From an uncultured Methanomicrobiales archaeon (GTDB lineage Archaea > Halobacteriota > Methanomicrobia > Methanomicrobiales > Methanospirillaceae), in contig CASGHK010000016.1 of NCBI GenBank assembly GCA_949320185.1, forward strand, positions 1 through 64,000: a stretch of 64,000 nt of DNA, read 5' to 3'. This document shows, one piece after another, positions 55,732 through 63,873 of the stretch; within the stretch, counting starts at the first letter, position 1, and every line of letters begins with the position of its first letter. The notes beneath the pieces were generated by a model. That model was given only the letters and a program-made list of their open reading frames with translations. It was not told the DNA's origin and made no database searches. The position numbers were made by a program, and so were the translations under genes.

Positions 55732-56304
55732 CGGGGTTCGACTGCTTCCTTGCGGCCGGCCGCGTTGGCCCAGGGGGAAAGGTGATCGGCGTGGATATGA
55801 CGGCTGAGATACTGATTCGGGCGCGGGAGAACGCGAAGGCCGGCGGGTATGACAACGTCGAGTTCCGTCTCGGCGAGATCGAGCACCTGCCGGTGGCCGA
55901 CGCCTTCTGTCGACGCCATCATCTCGAACTGCATCATCAACCTCGCGCCGGACAAGGCGCAGGTCTTGCGTGAGGCCTTCCGCGTACTTCGACCCGAAGG
56001 TCGGCTGATGATCTCCGACACGGTCATACTAAAGCCACGCCCGGACCCGGTCCAGCGATCGGTCGGTGCGTACGTCGGCTGCCTGGCCGGCGCTATCGAC
56101 AAGCAGACCTACATCGATCTGGTGAAGGCCGCGGGCTTTCGGGACGTGGAGATCCTCGAGGAGAGCCCGGTTTCGGTCGACTGTATGCTGAATGATCCGG
56201 CAGCCGCGGCGATCATGGAAGAGATGAAGCTCACGACCGAGATGGTCGAGCGGCTCGACGAGTTCATCGCCAGCATCAGGCTCACCGGGACGAAACCGAA
56301 CTGA
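55732..56304 (+). pseudogene. arsM: Arsenite methyltransferase (ArsM) remnant, 5' truncated and frameshifted
   Basis: The reading starts abruptly at [21 protein letters not shown]. The N-terminal part with the SAM-binding motif I is missing. An extra T near 55904 (GACGCCTTCTGTCGACGCC, where GCCTCTGTCGACGCC is expected) shifts the frame; the second frame continues as [16 protein letters not shown] through to a C-terminal CLAGAIDK and SVDCM, which hold the arsenic-binding cysteines of ArsM. The gene is almost certainly inactive. Its upstream neighbour and the repeat-rich spacer suggest a deletion at the island's edge. Confidence 0.8.
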
Positions 56305-56431
56305 CAGGGACTTTGGATCCCGATCCTTTTTCAATCGAGCAGGCCATTTGATCCTGCGGATACCGAAGATTTTAACAATACTTGAACCCAAAGGTATGAT
56401 ACGACACCATCGGTGACAGGAGCAGGTACGG

Positions 56432-56593
56432 ATGCAGTGCAGTCTCTGTGGGGCCCCCGGAACCACCTTCACGAAGGCGGTGCACCCCCGCTATGGCGTT
56501 GTGTACCTCTGTGAGAAGTGCCGGGCACAGGACACGTCTGATCTCCGCCCCGCAGATCGGAGCTGCGCCTGCGACCCCGACTCCTTTCGCTGA
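56432..56593 (+). CDS. Tiny Cys-rich (zinc-ribbon-like) protein
   Basis: Protein of 53 residues: CSLCG at the start (C3, C6) and CEKC in the middle make a likely treble-clef or zinc-ribbon site, with CACD near the end. An AGGAGC ribosome-binding site precedes the ATG. No family was recognised. It sits 8 bases before the arsF-like gene, and its cysteines would suit metal or arsenite binding. The call rests on codon quality and context. Confidence 0.6.
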   Translation: MQCSLCGAPGTTFTKAVHPRYGVVYLCEKCRAQDTSDLRPADRSCACDPDSFR

Positions 56594-56601
56594 TCCTGCA
56601 G

Positions 56602-57132
56602 GTGATCCGAATCCAATCCCGATTCCCCATACATCTCTCGGGCACCGCAGCCGCCCTGGCCCTGATCGTGCTCGGAGCAGTCCTGCTAGCCGGTTGCACG
56701 AGCCAGAGCGAACCGATTATGTCGGTGAATACGCCGGCGCCGGCCGCCCCTTCTGCCTCCACCCTGCCCGTCGGCGTCACGGTCACAAAGCTCGAGGTCT
56801 TTCACTTCCACCCGACCCGACAGTGTATCTCCTGCGTCACCATCGGCGATTACGCGAACGCGACCCTCACGACCTACTTCGCCGACGAGCTCGCCTCCGG
56901 GAAGATCGTTTTCCGGCATATCAATGGCGAACTACCTGAGAACCAGGTTGAAGTCGAGCGGTACGGTGCATCCGGCTCGTCCCTCTGGATCGGCGTCTAC
57001 ACCTCCGACGGCACTTTCTACCCCGAGGAGAACCTCAAGGTCTGGTATCGGACCGATGATAAGGGGCGGTTCATGGATTACCTGAAGGGCGTGATCGAGA
57101 AGCGCCTTGCCGGCGACCTCACGCCCGCATGA
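56602..57132 (+). CDS. arsF: ArsF-like thioredoxin-fold lipoprotein
   Basis: Exported lipoprotein of 176 residues: signal peptide and lipobox LLAGC (C32), then a thioredoxin-like domain with a CxxC (C75, C78 in RQCISC) in a TKLEVFHFHPTRQC strand-turn. It matches the ArsF family of the arsEFG systems, tied by genetic work to nitro-phenylarsenate reduction and aromatic arsenical handling. It starts at GTG 56602 and overlaps arsG by 4 bases. Substrate and redox partner here are not proven. Confidence 0.8.
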   Translation: MIRIQSRFPIHLSGTAAALALIVLGAVLLAGCTSQSEPIMSVNTPAPAAPSASTLPVGVTVTKLEVFHFHPTRQCISCVTIGDYANATLTTYFADELASGKIVFRHINGELPENQVEVERYGASGSSLWIGVYTSDGTFYPEENLKVWYRTDDKGRFMDYLKGVIEKRLAGDLTPA

Positions 57133-57854
57133 GCCTCCTCGAAGTGATGGAGACGCTCGGGACGAGCAGCGTCCCGGTCGTCGCGGCGTTCTTCATCGGC
57201 CTGATGATGGCGATCTCACCCTGCCCATTGGCGACGAACCTGACCGCGGTCGCGTACATCGCTCAGCGGAGCGAGGGGAGCCGGCACACTCTCCTCGTGG
57301 GCTCCCTCTACACCCTCGGCCGGATGGCGGCGTATGTCGGGATTGCCGCGCTGATCGTCGTGCTCGGCCTGAACGTCCAGGCGATCGCGCAGTTCCTCCA
57401 GCTCTACGGCGAGCGCCTCCTCGGTCCGCTGCTCATCGTAATCGGCGTGGTGATGCTGGACCTCGTCGGCCTCCCCGTCTCGCTCGGCTCGGCGCGGTAC
57501 CAGGCCGCCAAGCAGCGAATCACCGAGCGCCTCGCCGGGCGACGCTTCCTCGGCCCATTCCTCCTCGGTGTCCTGTTCGCCCTGAGCTTCTGCCCGTTCT
57601 CGGCGGTCCTCTACTTCGGCATGCTCATCCCGCTCGCGCTGCGCGAGCACGACCCCGTGATCGTGCCGTCGGTCTTCGCGATTGCCACGGGGCTTCCCGT
57701 CGTGGTCCTCTCGCTCCTGCTCGTCCAGGGGATCGCGACGGCCGGACGGGCCGTCCAGCAGGTGCAGACGGTCGAACGCTGGCTCAGGCGGGTGGTCGGC
57801 GTGGTCTTCATCCTCGCGGGCATCTACCTGATCGCCGTAATCTGGTTTCTCTAA
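57129..57854 (+). CDS. arsG: ArsG-like aromatic arsenical efflux permease (CcdA/DsbD-like)
   Basis: Membrane protein of 241 residues with six helices. The paired cysteine-proline motifs SPCP (about 30-33) and SFCPFSAVLYF (about 156) place it in the CcdA/DsbD-related branch to which ArsG transporters belong. The family includes a permease reported to export aromatic aminoarsenicals. Pairing with the ArsF-like lipoprotein (4-base overlap) is the usual context. Export of arsenicals by this protein is inferred. Confidence 0.8.
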   Translation: MSLLEVMETLGTSSVPVVAAFFIGLMMAISPCPLATNLTAVAYIAQRSEGSRHTLLVGSLYTLGRMAAYVGIAALIVVLGLNVQAIAQFLQLYGERLLGPLLIVIGVVMLDLVGLPVSLGSARYQAAKQRITERLAGRRFLGPFLLGVLFALSFCPFSAVLYFGMLIPLALREHDPVIVPSVFAIATGLPVVVLSLLLVQGIATAGRAVQQVQTVERWLRRVVGVVFILAGIYLIAVIWFL

Positions 57855-57901
57855 TGGGCGACTTCTGTAGGAATGGTCGTAGAAAATTCAACTCCCTGTT
57901 C

Positions 57902-57940
57902 TTAAATAGTCAAAACATATCAACATACGTAACTATGTTG
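57902..57940 (+). promoter_or_regulatory. arsR promoter and palindromic operator over the start codon
   Basis: TTAAATAG (57902-57909) is a TATA-like element. CAACATA (57921-57927), six bases, then TATGTTG (57934-57940) form a perfect 7-base inverted repeat; its right arm includes the arsR ATG (57935). A regulator bound here would block transcription and translation start. This is a typical position for an autoregulatory ArsR operator in a leaderless archaeal gene. Confidence 0.6.
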
Positions 57941-59020
57941 CACAGCGACCTGACTGCCGCCACGAAAAACTTCTTCTCCGCGCTGAGCGACGAGACACGT
58001 CTCCGGATACTCTACCTGCTGCAGGAGCGGGGCGGCTTGTGCGTCAACGACATCAGCACGGCGATCGAGCGGGACCAGAGCCTCGTCTCGCACCACGTCC
58101 GATGCCTGCGGACCTGCGGTTTTCTCACCATGGAGAAGAACGGAAAATTCTCTATCTACTCACTGCGGAACGAACGGATCACCGACATCCTCGACCTCGC
58201 CGATCAGCATGTCCGGGAGATGTCGGAGCAGATCCTGCACTGCGACGTTGTCGCGGATCGATCGGAGCGCGCGAGAGTGTTCGCCATGTCTGGTCGGCGG
58301 GAGCCGGACGCCGGCGCCTGCACAACCCGGTCAGGACATCGACACCGGCTGATGGACCGGATCGGGACATCGGCCCGGGATCGCTGCCGGGATGCAGGGC
58401 TGACGCTGTTTGAGGACGACGTCCGGATCTTCATCCTCTGGGAGTTCGCCCGAACCGGCAAACCGCCGACCATCGGAGCGATCGAGGAACGCGTGGACGG
58501 CGCGTCCGGAAAGACCGTGCGCCAGGCTATCGCCCGCCTCGAGGCCGCCGATCTCCTCACGACCCGCGATGGGGTGATCACTGCGGCCTATCCGTTCTCC
58601 GCCGAACCGACCCGGCACTCCGTGATATTCGCCGAGGGCCAGGTGGTCCACGCCCTCTGCGCCACCGACGCGATTGGCATCCATTTCATGCTCGACGAGG
58701 AGATCACCATCCAGTCCCGCTGCCCCGAGTGCGAGAGCGATATCGTCCTGCTCCTCCGGGACGGGGCGATCGCCGAGCGAACCCCGGATGACCCCGTCGA
58801 GTTCGCCGCCGTTTCGAAGGACCGCAGCTGTACGGCCGAGACGTGTTGCCCCAACATCAACCTGTTCTGCGGCAGGGACCATGCGGACCGCTGGATCGAT
58901 CGGCACCCGGAGTTCGCCGACGGCGAGATCTACACGCTCGAGGAGGCGCTCGAGGACGGCAGGATGATCTTCGGCGAGTTCCTGGCGCGGGTCGCGGTTG
59001 CCCGTGGGAGTTCGGGATGA
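57935..59020 (+). CDS. ArsR repressor fused to MerB-like organometal lyase domain
   Basis: One frame of 361 residues. Residues 1 to about 105 are an ArsR/SmtB winged helix (NFFSALSDETRLRILYLLQERGG, LCVNDI with C36, SLVSHHVRCLRTCGF with C57 and C61, a metal- or arsenite-binding set). After a linker, about 150-350 resembles alkylmercury lyase MerB: a winged N-terminal part, then LCATDAIGIHFML with C242 and D245 matching MerB's catalytic Cys and Asp, and C304/C305 and C312 in a CCPNINLFCGRDHADRW segment. It could be a sensor with a bond-cleaving or ligand-sensing domain. An internal start for a separate lyase cannot be excluded. Confidence 0.75.
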   Translation: MLHSDLTAATKNFFSALSDETRLRILYLLQERGGLCVNDISTAIERDQSLVSHHVRCLRTCGFLTMEKNGKFSIYSLRNERITDILDLADQHVREMSEQILHCDVVADRSERARVFAMSGRREPDAGACTTRSGHRHRLMDRIGTSARDRCRDAGLTLFEDDVRIFILWEFARTGKPPTIGAIEERVDGASGKTVRQAIARLEAADLLTTRDGVITAAYPFSAEPTRHSVIFAEGQVVHALCATDAIGIHFMLDEEITIQSRCPECESDIVLLLRDGAIAERTPDDPVEFAAVSKDRSCTAETCCPNINLFCGRDHADRWIDRHPEFADGEIYTLEEALEDGRMIFGEFLARVAVARGSSG

Positions 59021-59559
59021 CGGACCCAACGGAGCAGCCATGCTCCTGCTGCCACCCGGACGCCGCTGGCGGCCAGATCTGCCGCGTCTGCAGAAATCCC
59101 GGTACTCTCGTCCCAGCGATCACCGTGGAGTCACTCGTCACGCCGGACCGCCGTATCCGGCTGGTGTCGAGCGATGGTTTCTCGGCCTGCCGCACTCCCA
59201 ATTGCCAGGTTACGTACTTCGCCAACGAACGCAACGAGTACATCGACAAAGCCGACCTCGCCGTCAGGATCGGCGTTAAGGAGACCGACGACCCGGCACC
59301 CCTGTGCTACTGCTTCGGGTGGACGAAGAGGATGGTCGACGACGAGGTCGCCCGGACCGGCACGAGCTCGGCGGTCTGCGAGATCACGGATCGAATGCGG
59401 GCGACCGGGTGCGCTTGCGAGGTGACCAACCCCTCGGGCCGGTGCTGCCTCCCTGACGTCCAGGCTTACGTCGCCCACGCGGCGGAACGGGCAGCGATGA
59501 CGAATTCGTTGGTACCCTCCACACCAGACGAACACCAGACCCTGAGACCACGATCATGA
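59017..59559 (+). CDS. CopZ-like [2Fe-2S]/zinc metallochaperone-type protein
   Basis: Protein of 180 residues. The cysteine pattern matches the N-terminal domain of archaeal CopZ: CRVC and a CRTPNC-type pair suited to zinc, then CYC and CACEVTNPSGRCCLPDV, which in CopZ hold a [2Fe-2S] cluster. The C-terminal heavy-metal-associated domain of CopZ is missing. It starts within the previous gene's stop (4-base overlap) and overlaps DUF166 by 4 bases. Role in arsenic handling is inferred from position only. Confidence 0.75.
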   Translation: MTDPTEQPCSCCHPDAAGGQICRVCRNPGTLVPAITVESLVTPDRRIRLVSSDGFSACRTPNCQVTYFANERNEYIDKADLAVRIGVKETDDPAPLCYCFGWTKRMVDDEVARTGTSSAVCEITDRMRATGCACEVTNPSGRCCLPDVQAYVAHAAERAAMTNSLVPSTPDEHQTLRPRS

Positions 59560-60362
59560 ACCCGGACACAAACCTCGTTGAACAGTCACCATCACAGGGG
59601 GATACCGGGGATGAGGGCGAGCTCATCCGGGTCTGCATCGTTTCGGACGGCACGCTTGGAGATCGGGCGTTCGAGCAGTGCATGGCACGATTCCCGACGG
59701 AGTTCGCACTGGTCGAGCCGCTCCCGGCAACCGTCGTGGACGACGTTTCGATCGAGGTACCCCAGGCCGACCTCTACCTCTCGTACCTCCGCTCGCCCGC
59801 GCAGGCACTTGCGCTCGTCGAGAAGGGGCGGCCCGTGATCCTCGGCGTCTCGTTTGGGCCCGGCTTCGTCAGGCAGGCGCTGAGTTTCAATCCGGCCGTG
59901 ATCGCCCCCGAGACCATGTGCTCGCTCGAGCCGACGACCGGGAATCACGCGCTCGACACATTCGCCAATGTTTTCGGTCGGCCGCAGTTCGCGGCCACGG
60001 TCCGCAACGGGAAGCTCGTGCGGCTTGATGTCGTCCGGGGATCGCCCTGCGGGTCGACCACCGCAGCCTCGACCGAGCTCATCGGCCAGTACCTCTCGCC
60101 GGAGACACTGCGCCATTTCGGCCTCCGGATCTGCCACCACTGCCGGGCGCCGCGCCTCGGGCGGACCTGCGATAAGGAGACTGCGGGACTGATCCATGTT
60201 CGAGAGCTCCTCCGGGCCCTGCCGCCCGAGGCGATCGACGCAGAGACAGCCGCGTACGGGGCGGAGTGCAGCCGGATCTACGACCGGCGGAAAGGGCAGC
60301 CCGACCCCGGCAATGTTCACCCCGATTCACCCAGCTCTACTACGGAGACTCATCATGGCTGA
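59556..60362 (+). CDS. DUF166-family protein
   Basis: Protein of 268 residues of the DUF166 group, sometimes labelled thymidylate synthase without clear proof. Recognised segments are [41 protein letters not shown] and [14 protein letters not shown]. Conserved cysteines in the last two and in [13 protein letters not shown] suggest metal or thiol chemistry. It lies between the CopZ-like gene and acr3, overlapping both, so it is most likely part of the arsenic operon. Its reaction is unknown. Confidence 0.8.
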   Translation: MNPDTNLVEQSPSQGDTGDEGELIRVCIVSDGTLGDRAFEQCMARFPTEFALVEPLPATVVDDVSIEVPQADLYLSYLRSPAQALALVEKGRPVILGVSFGPGFVRQALSFNPAVIAPETMCSLEPTTGNHALDTFANVFGRPQFAATVRNGKLVRLDVVRGSPCGSTTAASTELIGQYLSPETLRHFGLRICHHCRAPRLGRTCDKETAGLIHVRELLRALPPEAIDAETAAYGAECSRIYDRRKGQPDPGNVHPDSPSSTTETHHG

Positions 60363-61440
60363 AACAACGAAACGGCTCTCATTCCTGGACCGCTACCTGA
60401 CTCTCTGGATCTTCCTCGCGATGGCGATCGGGATCGGGCTCGGGTACTTCGTGCCCTGGATCCCGACGGTAATCACCGGATTTTCGGTCGGCACGACCTC
60501 GATCCCGATAGCGATAGGCCTGATCGTGATGATGTACCCGCCACTCGCGAAAGTCCGGTACGAGGAGCTCGGCACCGTCTTCCGCGATAAAAAGGTCCTG
60601 AGCCTATCGCTCGTCCTGAACTGGATTGTCGGGCCGATCCTGATGTTCGCGCTCGCGGCCCTCTTCCTCTCCGGCTATCCCGAACTGATGTACGGCCTGA
60701 TTCTGGTCGGGCTCGCGCGGTGCATCGCGATGGTGATCGTCTGGAATGACCTCGCCGGCGGAAGCTGTGAATATTGCGCCGCGATCGTCGGTCTCAACTC
60801 GATCTTCCAGGTCTTTCTCTACTCGGTCTATGTGTACATCTTCATCACAGTCCTGCCACCGCTCCTCGGTATTGGGACGGGCACCGCCGTCGCGATTACG
60901 ATCGGTGAGATCGCCGTCTCGGTCTTCATCTACCTCGGCATACCGTTCATTGCCGGCATCATAACCCGCTTTGCGCTGCTGCGCCGGAAAGGACGGGAGT
61001 GGTACGAGACCCGGTTCATCCCACGGATCTCACCGATCACGCTCGTCGCACTTCTGTTCACGATCATCGTGATGTTCAGCCTCAAGGGGGAGTACATCAT
61101 TCAGGTGCCGCTCGACGTGGTACGCGTCGCCATCCCGCTGCTGTTCTACTTCGTGATCATGTTCTTCGTGGCGTTCTGGATGTCGTACAAACTCCGCGTC
61201 GACTACCCGCGCTCGGCCAGTCTCTCGTTTACGGCCGCGTCCAACAACTTCGAACTCGCGATCGCGGTCGCGGTCGCGGTCTTCGGGATCGGCTCGCAGG
61301 TCGCCTTCGCGACCGTGATCGGCCCGCTCGTCGAGGTGCCGGTGCTGATCAGCCTGGTCAACGTCGCGCTCTGGATCAAAAAGCGATGGTTCCCGGACGC
61401 ACCCGGAGCGACGTGCGCCATCGACCAGGGGGTCATCTGA
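60355..61440 (+). CDS. acr3: Arsenite efflux transporter Acr3
   Basis: Ten-helix permease of the ACR3 family, 361 residues, exporting arsenite. C123 in [18 protein letters not shown] is the cysteine needed for function in studied Acr3 proteins; a NNFELAIAV segment holds the conserved acidic residue in a later helix. The ATG at 60355 lies 8 bases inside the end of the DUF166 gene. No ArsA ATPase is present, as is usual for Acr3. Confidence 0.95.
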   Translation: MAETTKRLSFLDRYLTLWIFLAMAIGIGLGYFVPWIPTVITGFSVGTTSIPIAIGLIVMMYPPLAKVRYEELGTVFRDKKVLSLSLVLNWIVGPILMFALAALFLSGYPELMYGLILVGLARCIAMVIVWNDLAGGSCEYCAAIVGLNSIFQVFLYSVYVYIFITVLPPLLGIGTGTAVAITIGEIAVSVFIYLGIPFIAGIITRFALLRRKGREWYETRFIPRISPITLVALLFTIIVMFSLKGEYIIQVPLDVVRVAIPLLFYFVIMFFVAFWMSYKLRVDYPRSASLSFTAASNNFELAIAVAVAVFGIGSQVAFATVIGPLVEVPVLISLVNVALWIKKRWFPDAPGATCAIDQGVI

Positions 61441-61495
61441 ACCGTATCCGCTCTGCCCCGGCACGAGCGCGTCCCAAAAAGAGATAGGAGATGTC

Positions 61496-61897
61496 ATGAC
61501 ACCCGTTGAACAGATTCAAAAGATGGGGACGACGATGAAAGAGATCCTGGGCCTGCACGGATCGGCGATCGGCGTTCCCCTGCTCAACCCAGGTGAACCG
61601 GTGTCCTGCGTGGACCCGGCCTCGACGGCCGTCCTCCAGGCGACGTGCGTCGACTCGACGATTATCCCGTTCCTCGAGCGCCGGCTCAACTACGGTCTCG
61701 GCTGCTACGGGTGTCGGGACGCGACCGACATCGGCCCGAACGAGACCGTTGTCGGGTTCCCGGCCGAGTTCCTGCCGGCGATCGTCGAGCACCTCGAGTA
61801 CCTGAACAAGCGCGCCCTCCCCCATTCGCGCGAGAAGCATGCCTTCTTAGCCCTGAAGAAGGCGATTGTCGACGAGCACTCATGCGGGAGCACATGA
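61496..61897 (+). CDS. DUF169-family protein
   Basis: Protein of 133 residues of the DUF169 type. The C-terminal half carries GCYGCRDATDIGPNETVVGF and an ALPHSREKHAFLAL helix; cysteines in CYGC, a CVD pair and the C-terminal CG suggest thiol or metal chemistry. Function of DUF169 is not established. The ATG follows an AGGAG site. It lies between acr3 and arsC, 4 bases before arsC, so it is likely co-transcribed with them. Confidence 0.75.
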   Translation: MTPVEQIQKMGTTMKEILGLHGSAIGVPLLNPGEPVSCVDPASTAVLQATCVDSTIIPFLERRLNYGLGCYGCRDATDIGPNETVVGFPAEFLPAIVEHLEYLNKRALPHSREKHAFLALKKAIVDEHSCGST

Positions 61898-61901
61898 GGG
61901 C

Positions 61902-62327
61902 ATGACCCGGCAGCGTGTCCTCTTCATCTGTACGCACAACGCGGCCCGCTCGCAGATGGCCGAGGGCTACCTCCGGGCCCGGTACGGCGACCGGTACGAG
62001 GCCTTTTCCGCCGGCACGGTCGCCTCCACCGTGAGCCCGCTCGCGATCCGGGTCATGGCCGAGATCGGGATCGATATCTCCGGTCACCGGTCCAAGGACC
62101 TCGGGGAGTTCATCGGAGAGGAGATGGACGTCGTGGTCACGGTCTGCGACGCGGCCGCCGCGACCTGTCCGATGTTCTCCGGGGCGACGAGGACGATCCA
62201 CGCGAGCTTCACCGACCCCGCCGCCACGACGGGAACGAATGAGGAGCGTATCGCCGTCTTTCGGTCGATTCGTGATGAGATAGCGGCCTGGATCGACGCC
62301 ACCTTCGGGGGTGCGGCTCACGATTGA
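61902..62327 (+). CDS. arsC: Arsenate reductase ArsC (thioredoxin type)
   Basis: Low-molecular-weight phosphatase-fold arsenate reductase of 141 residues. The P-loop FICTHNAARSQ has nucleophile C10; C82 and C89 (VCDAAAATCP) form the relay that accepts the disulfide, at the same positions as in the thioredoxin-coupled staphylococcal enzyme. An HRSKDL segment follows the DISG turn. A thioredoxin-like protein and an FTR catalytic subunit nearby could regenerate it. The last 17 bases overlap the MtrA-like gene. Confidence 0.95.
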   Translation: MTRQRVLFICTHNAARSQMAEGYLRARYGDRYEAFSAGTVASTVSPLAIRVMAEIGIDISGHRSKDLGEFIGEEMDVVVTVCDAAAATCPMFSGATRTIHASFTDPAATTGTNEERIAVFRSIRDEIAAWIDATFGGAAHD

Positions 62328-63024
62328 ACCGCCATCGAGCCGCAAGGTCCGGCCTCACCCGGACTATCCACCCGAGGAGGGGCGGTACCTCCGCGGCAAC
62401 GACTTCTCGCCGGTCGCGGTCGTGATCATTCTGAACACGGACGAGGACAAGATCCTGCCCGAGATCGAGGCGATGGTCCGAGCCGGCGTCGAGAGCGGGG
62501 CCGCGCTCTCGGGCACGGTCCAGACCCCGAACATCGGGTTCGAGAAGATCATCTGGAACATCGTCGGCAATCCGAACATCCGGTACCTCGTCCTCGGCGG
62601 TCCCGAGTCCGCGGGCCATGCCACTGGCGCCGCACTTAAGGCGCTCTTTGCGAACGGCATCGATGCGAAGTCCCGGATCATCGGCTCGGACGCCCCGTTC
62701 CCGGTCCTCTACAACGTTCCCCGCGAGGTCGTGGAACGGTTCCTCGACCAGGTGACTCTCGTCGACTGCCAGTTCCAGGACGTCCCGACCCTCAGCGAGG
62801 CGGTCCGCGCCTGCTACCAGGAGACGCCCACCGAGTTCCGCGGACAGTTCCTCTGCGATCCAGGTGTGTACCCCGCCGAACCTATCGGCGGAAGACTGAC
62901 CTGGAAGGTCACGCAGCCGTGGGCCGTGCCGAAGGACGAGAAGGAGGCGGCCGCCAAGGAACGGGCGCTGGCCCTCATCGAACGCTTGAAGGCGAGAAAC
63001 GCGCAGCGCCGGCAGGGAGGCTGA
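62311..63024 (+). CDS. Soluble MtrA-like corrinoid protein
   Basis: Protein of 237 residues matching the cobalamin-binding domain of MtrA, the methyl-carrier subunit of methyl-tetrahydromethanopterin:CoM methyltransferase. NPNIRYLVLGG, then GHATG with H103 (MtrA uses the histidine at this place as lower cobalt ligand), and ANGIDAKSRIIGSDAPFP all align. The usual C-terminal membrane helix is absent and the rest is soluble, so it is not part of the Mtr complex. The start is GTG 62311, overlapping arsC by 17 bases. A methyl-transfer role involving arsenic is inferred from context only. Confidence 0.82.
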   Translation: MRLTIEPPSSRKVRPHPDYPPEEGRYLRGNDFSPVAVVIILNTDEDKILPEIEAMVRAGVESGAALSGTVQTPNIGFEKIIWNIVGNPNIRYLVLGGPESAGHATGAALKALFANGIDAKSRIIGSDAPFPVLYNVPREVVERFLDQVTLVDCQFQDVPTLSEAVRACYQETPTEFRGQFLCDPGVYPAEPIGGRLTWKVTQPWAVPKDEKEAAAKERALALIERLKARNAQRRQGG

Positions 63025-63173
63025 AACGCAGGGTCGGCCCGGCGGGACGAACGAACAGGCCCTTCGAGGAAGGCTAAGTTCGATACACTCCCGACCAGAA
63101 AACCTGACAACCACCATTCTATCTCCACCAGATCACAAGTTTTATTGAATCGAATTCACCATTGGAGGAACAC
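63025..63173. promoter_or_regulatory. Intergenic promoter before the thioredoxin-like gene
   Basis: A 149-base spacer with a TATA-like GTTTTATTG (63139-63147) and a GGAGG site just before the next ATG. It starts a second transcription unit in the island. Confidence 0.45.
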
Positions 63174-63410
63174 ATGTTGAAGATCGAAGTACTCGGAACC
63201 GGGTGCGCGAAATGCAAGCGGCTGTTTGCCAACCTGCAGGAGGCGGTGAAGGCCCTGGGGGTTGAAGCAGAGTTGACCAAGGTCGAGTCGATAGACGAGA
63301 TCGTCGAACGCGGCGTCATGAGCACGCCCGCCCTCTTCATTGACGGGAAGATGCGGTTCTCGGGCCGGGTTCCGACTGTGGATGAACTAAAAAGGCTCCT
63401 TGAGGGGTAG
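63174..63410 (+). CDS. ArsE-like small thioredoxin-fold protein
   Basis: Redox-active mini-thioredoxin of 78 residues with CxxC in GTGCAKCKRL (C10, C13) and a cis-proline region MSTPALFIDGK. Small proteins of this type form the ArsE partner of ArsF/ArsG and also reduce disulfides of other proteins. The ATG at 63174 has GGAGG 5 bases before it; an in-frame TTG upstream is not used. A link to ArsC reduction is plausible. Confidence 0.8.
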   Translation: MLKIEVLGTGCAKCKRLFANLQEAVKALGVEAELTKVESIDEIVERGVMSTPALFIDGKMRFSGRVPTVDELKRLLEG

Positions 63411-63414
63411 GACG

Positions 63415-63867
63415 ATGACCGAGACACCCACCTGCTCATGCGGGTCAAAGGAACCAGCACGGCTCATCTTCCCGTGCGCCGGCCAGGCAAACACGGGCCA
63501 GCTCTCGAACCTCGCGGCCGTCGAACTGACCGAGGAGGGGTACGGCAGCATCGCCTGCGTCGCCAAGCTGGCAGTCGGGGACGAGGGCCTGGTGAAGGGC
63601 GCGAAGAACGCCGACGAGGTTGTCGTGATCGACGGGTGCGCGCTGCACTGCGCAAAGAAGATCGCGCTCGCACAGGGCGTGGTGCCCGCCCAGCACGTCG
63701 TCGTGACCGACCTCGGGATTGCGAAAGGGCCGTCGAAGGACTACATCCTCGAAGACGTCGAGACCGTAGTCTCGGCGTGCTGGCAGGGGATCGGGCGGGA
63801 CGCGCACGCCCCAGGGCCGGAACGAAAGGACGAGGGGGCGGGCTGCGGGTGCGGTGGAGGCTGCTGA
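63415..63867 (+). CDS. DGC-domain putative zinc-binding protein
   Basis: Protein of 150 residues: CSCGS at the N terminus, a FPCAGQANTGQL segment, then the VIDGCALHCAKK motif (D-G-C) of the DGC/DUF1847-like group, ending in GCGCGGGC. The cysteines are suited to zinc or a soft metal such as arsenite. Function is unknown. It starts 4 bases after the thioredoxin-like gene and is co-transcribed with it. Confidence 0.8.
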   Translation: MTETPTCSCGSKEPARLIFPCAGQANTGQLSNLAAVELTEEGYGSIACVAKLAVGDEGLVKGAKNADEVVVIDGCALHCAKKIALAQGVVPAQHVVVTDLGIAKGPSKDYILEDVETVVSACWQGIGRDAHAPGPERKDEGAGCGCGGGC

Positions 63868-63873
63868 ACGACG

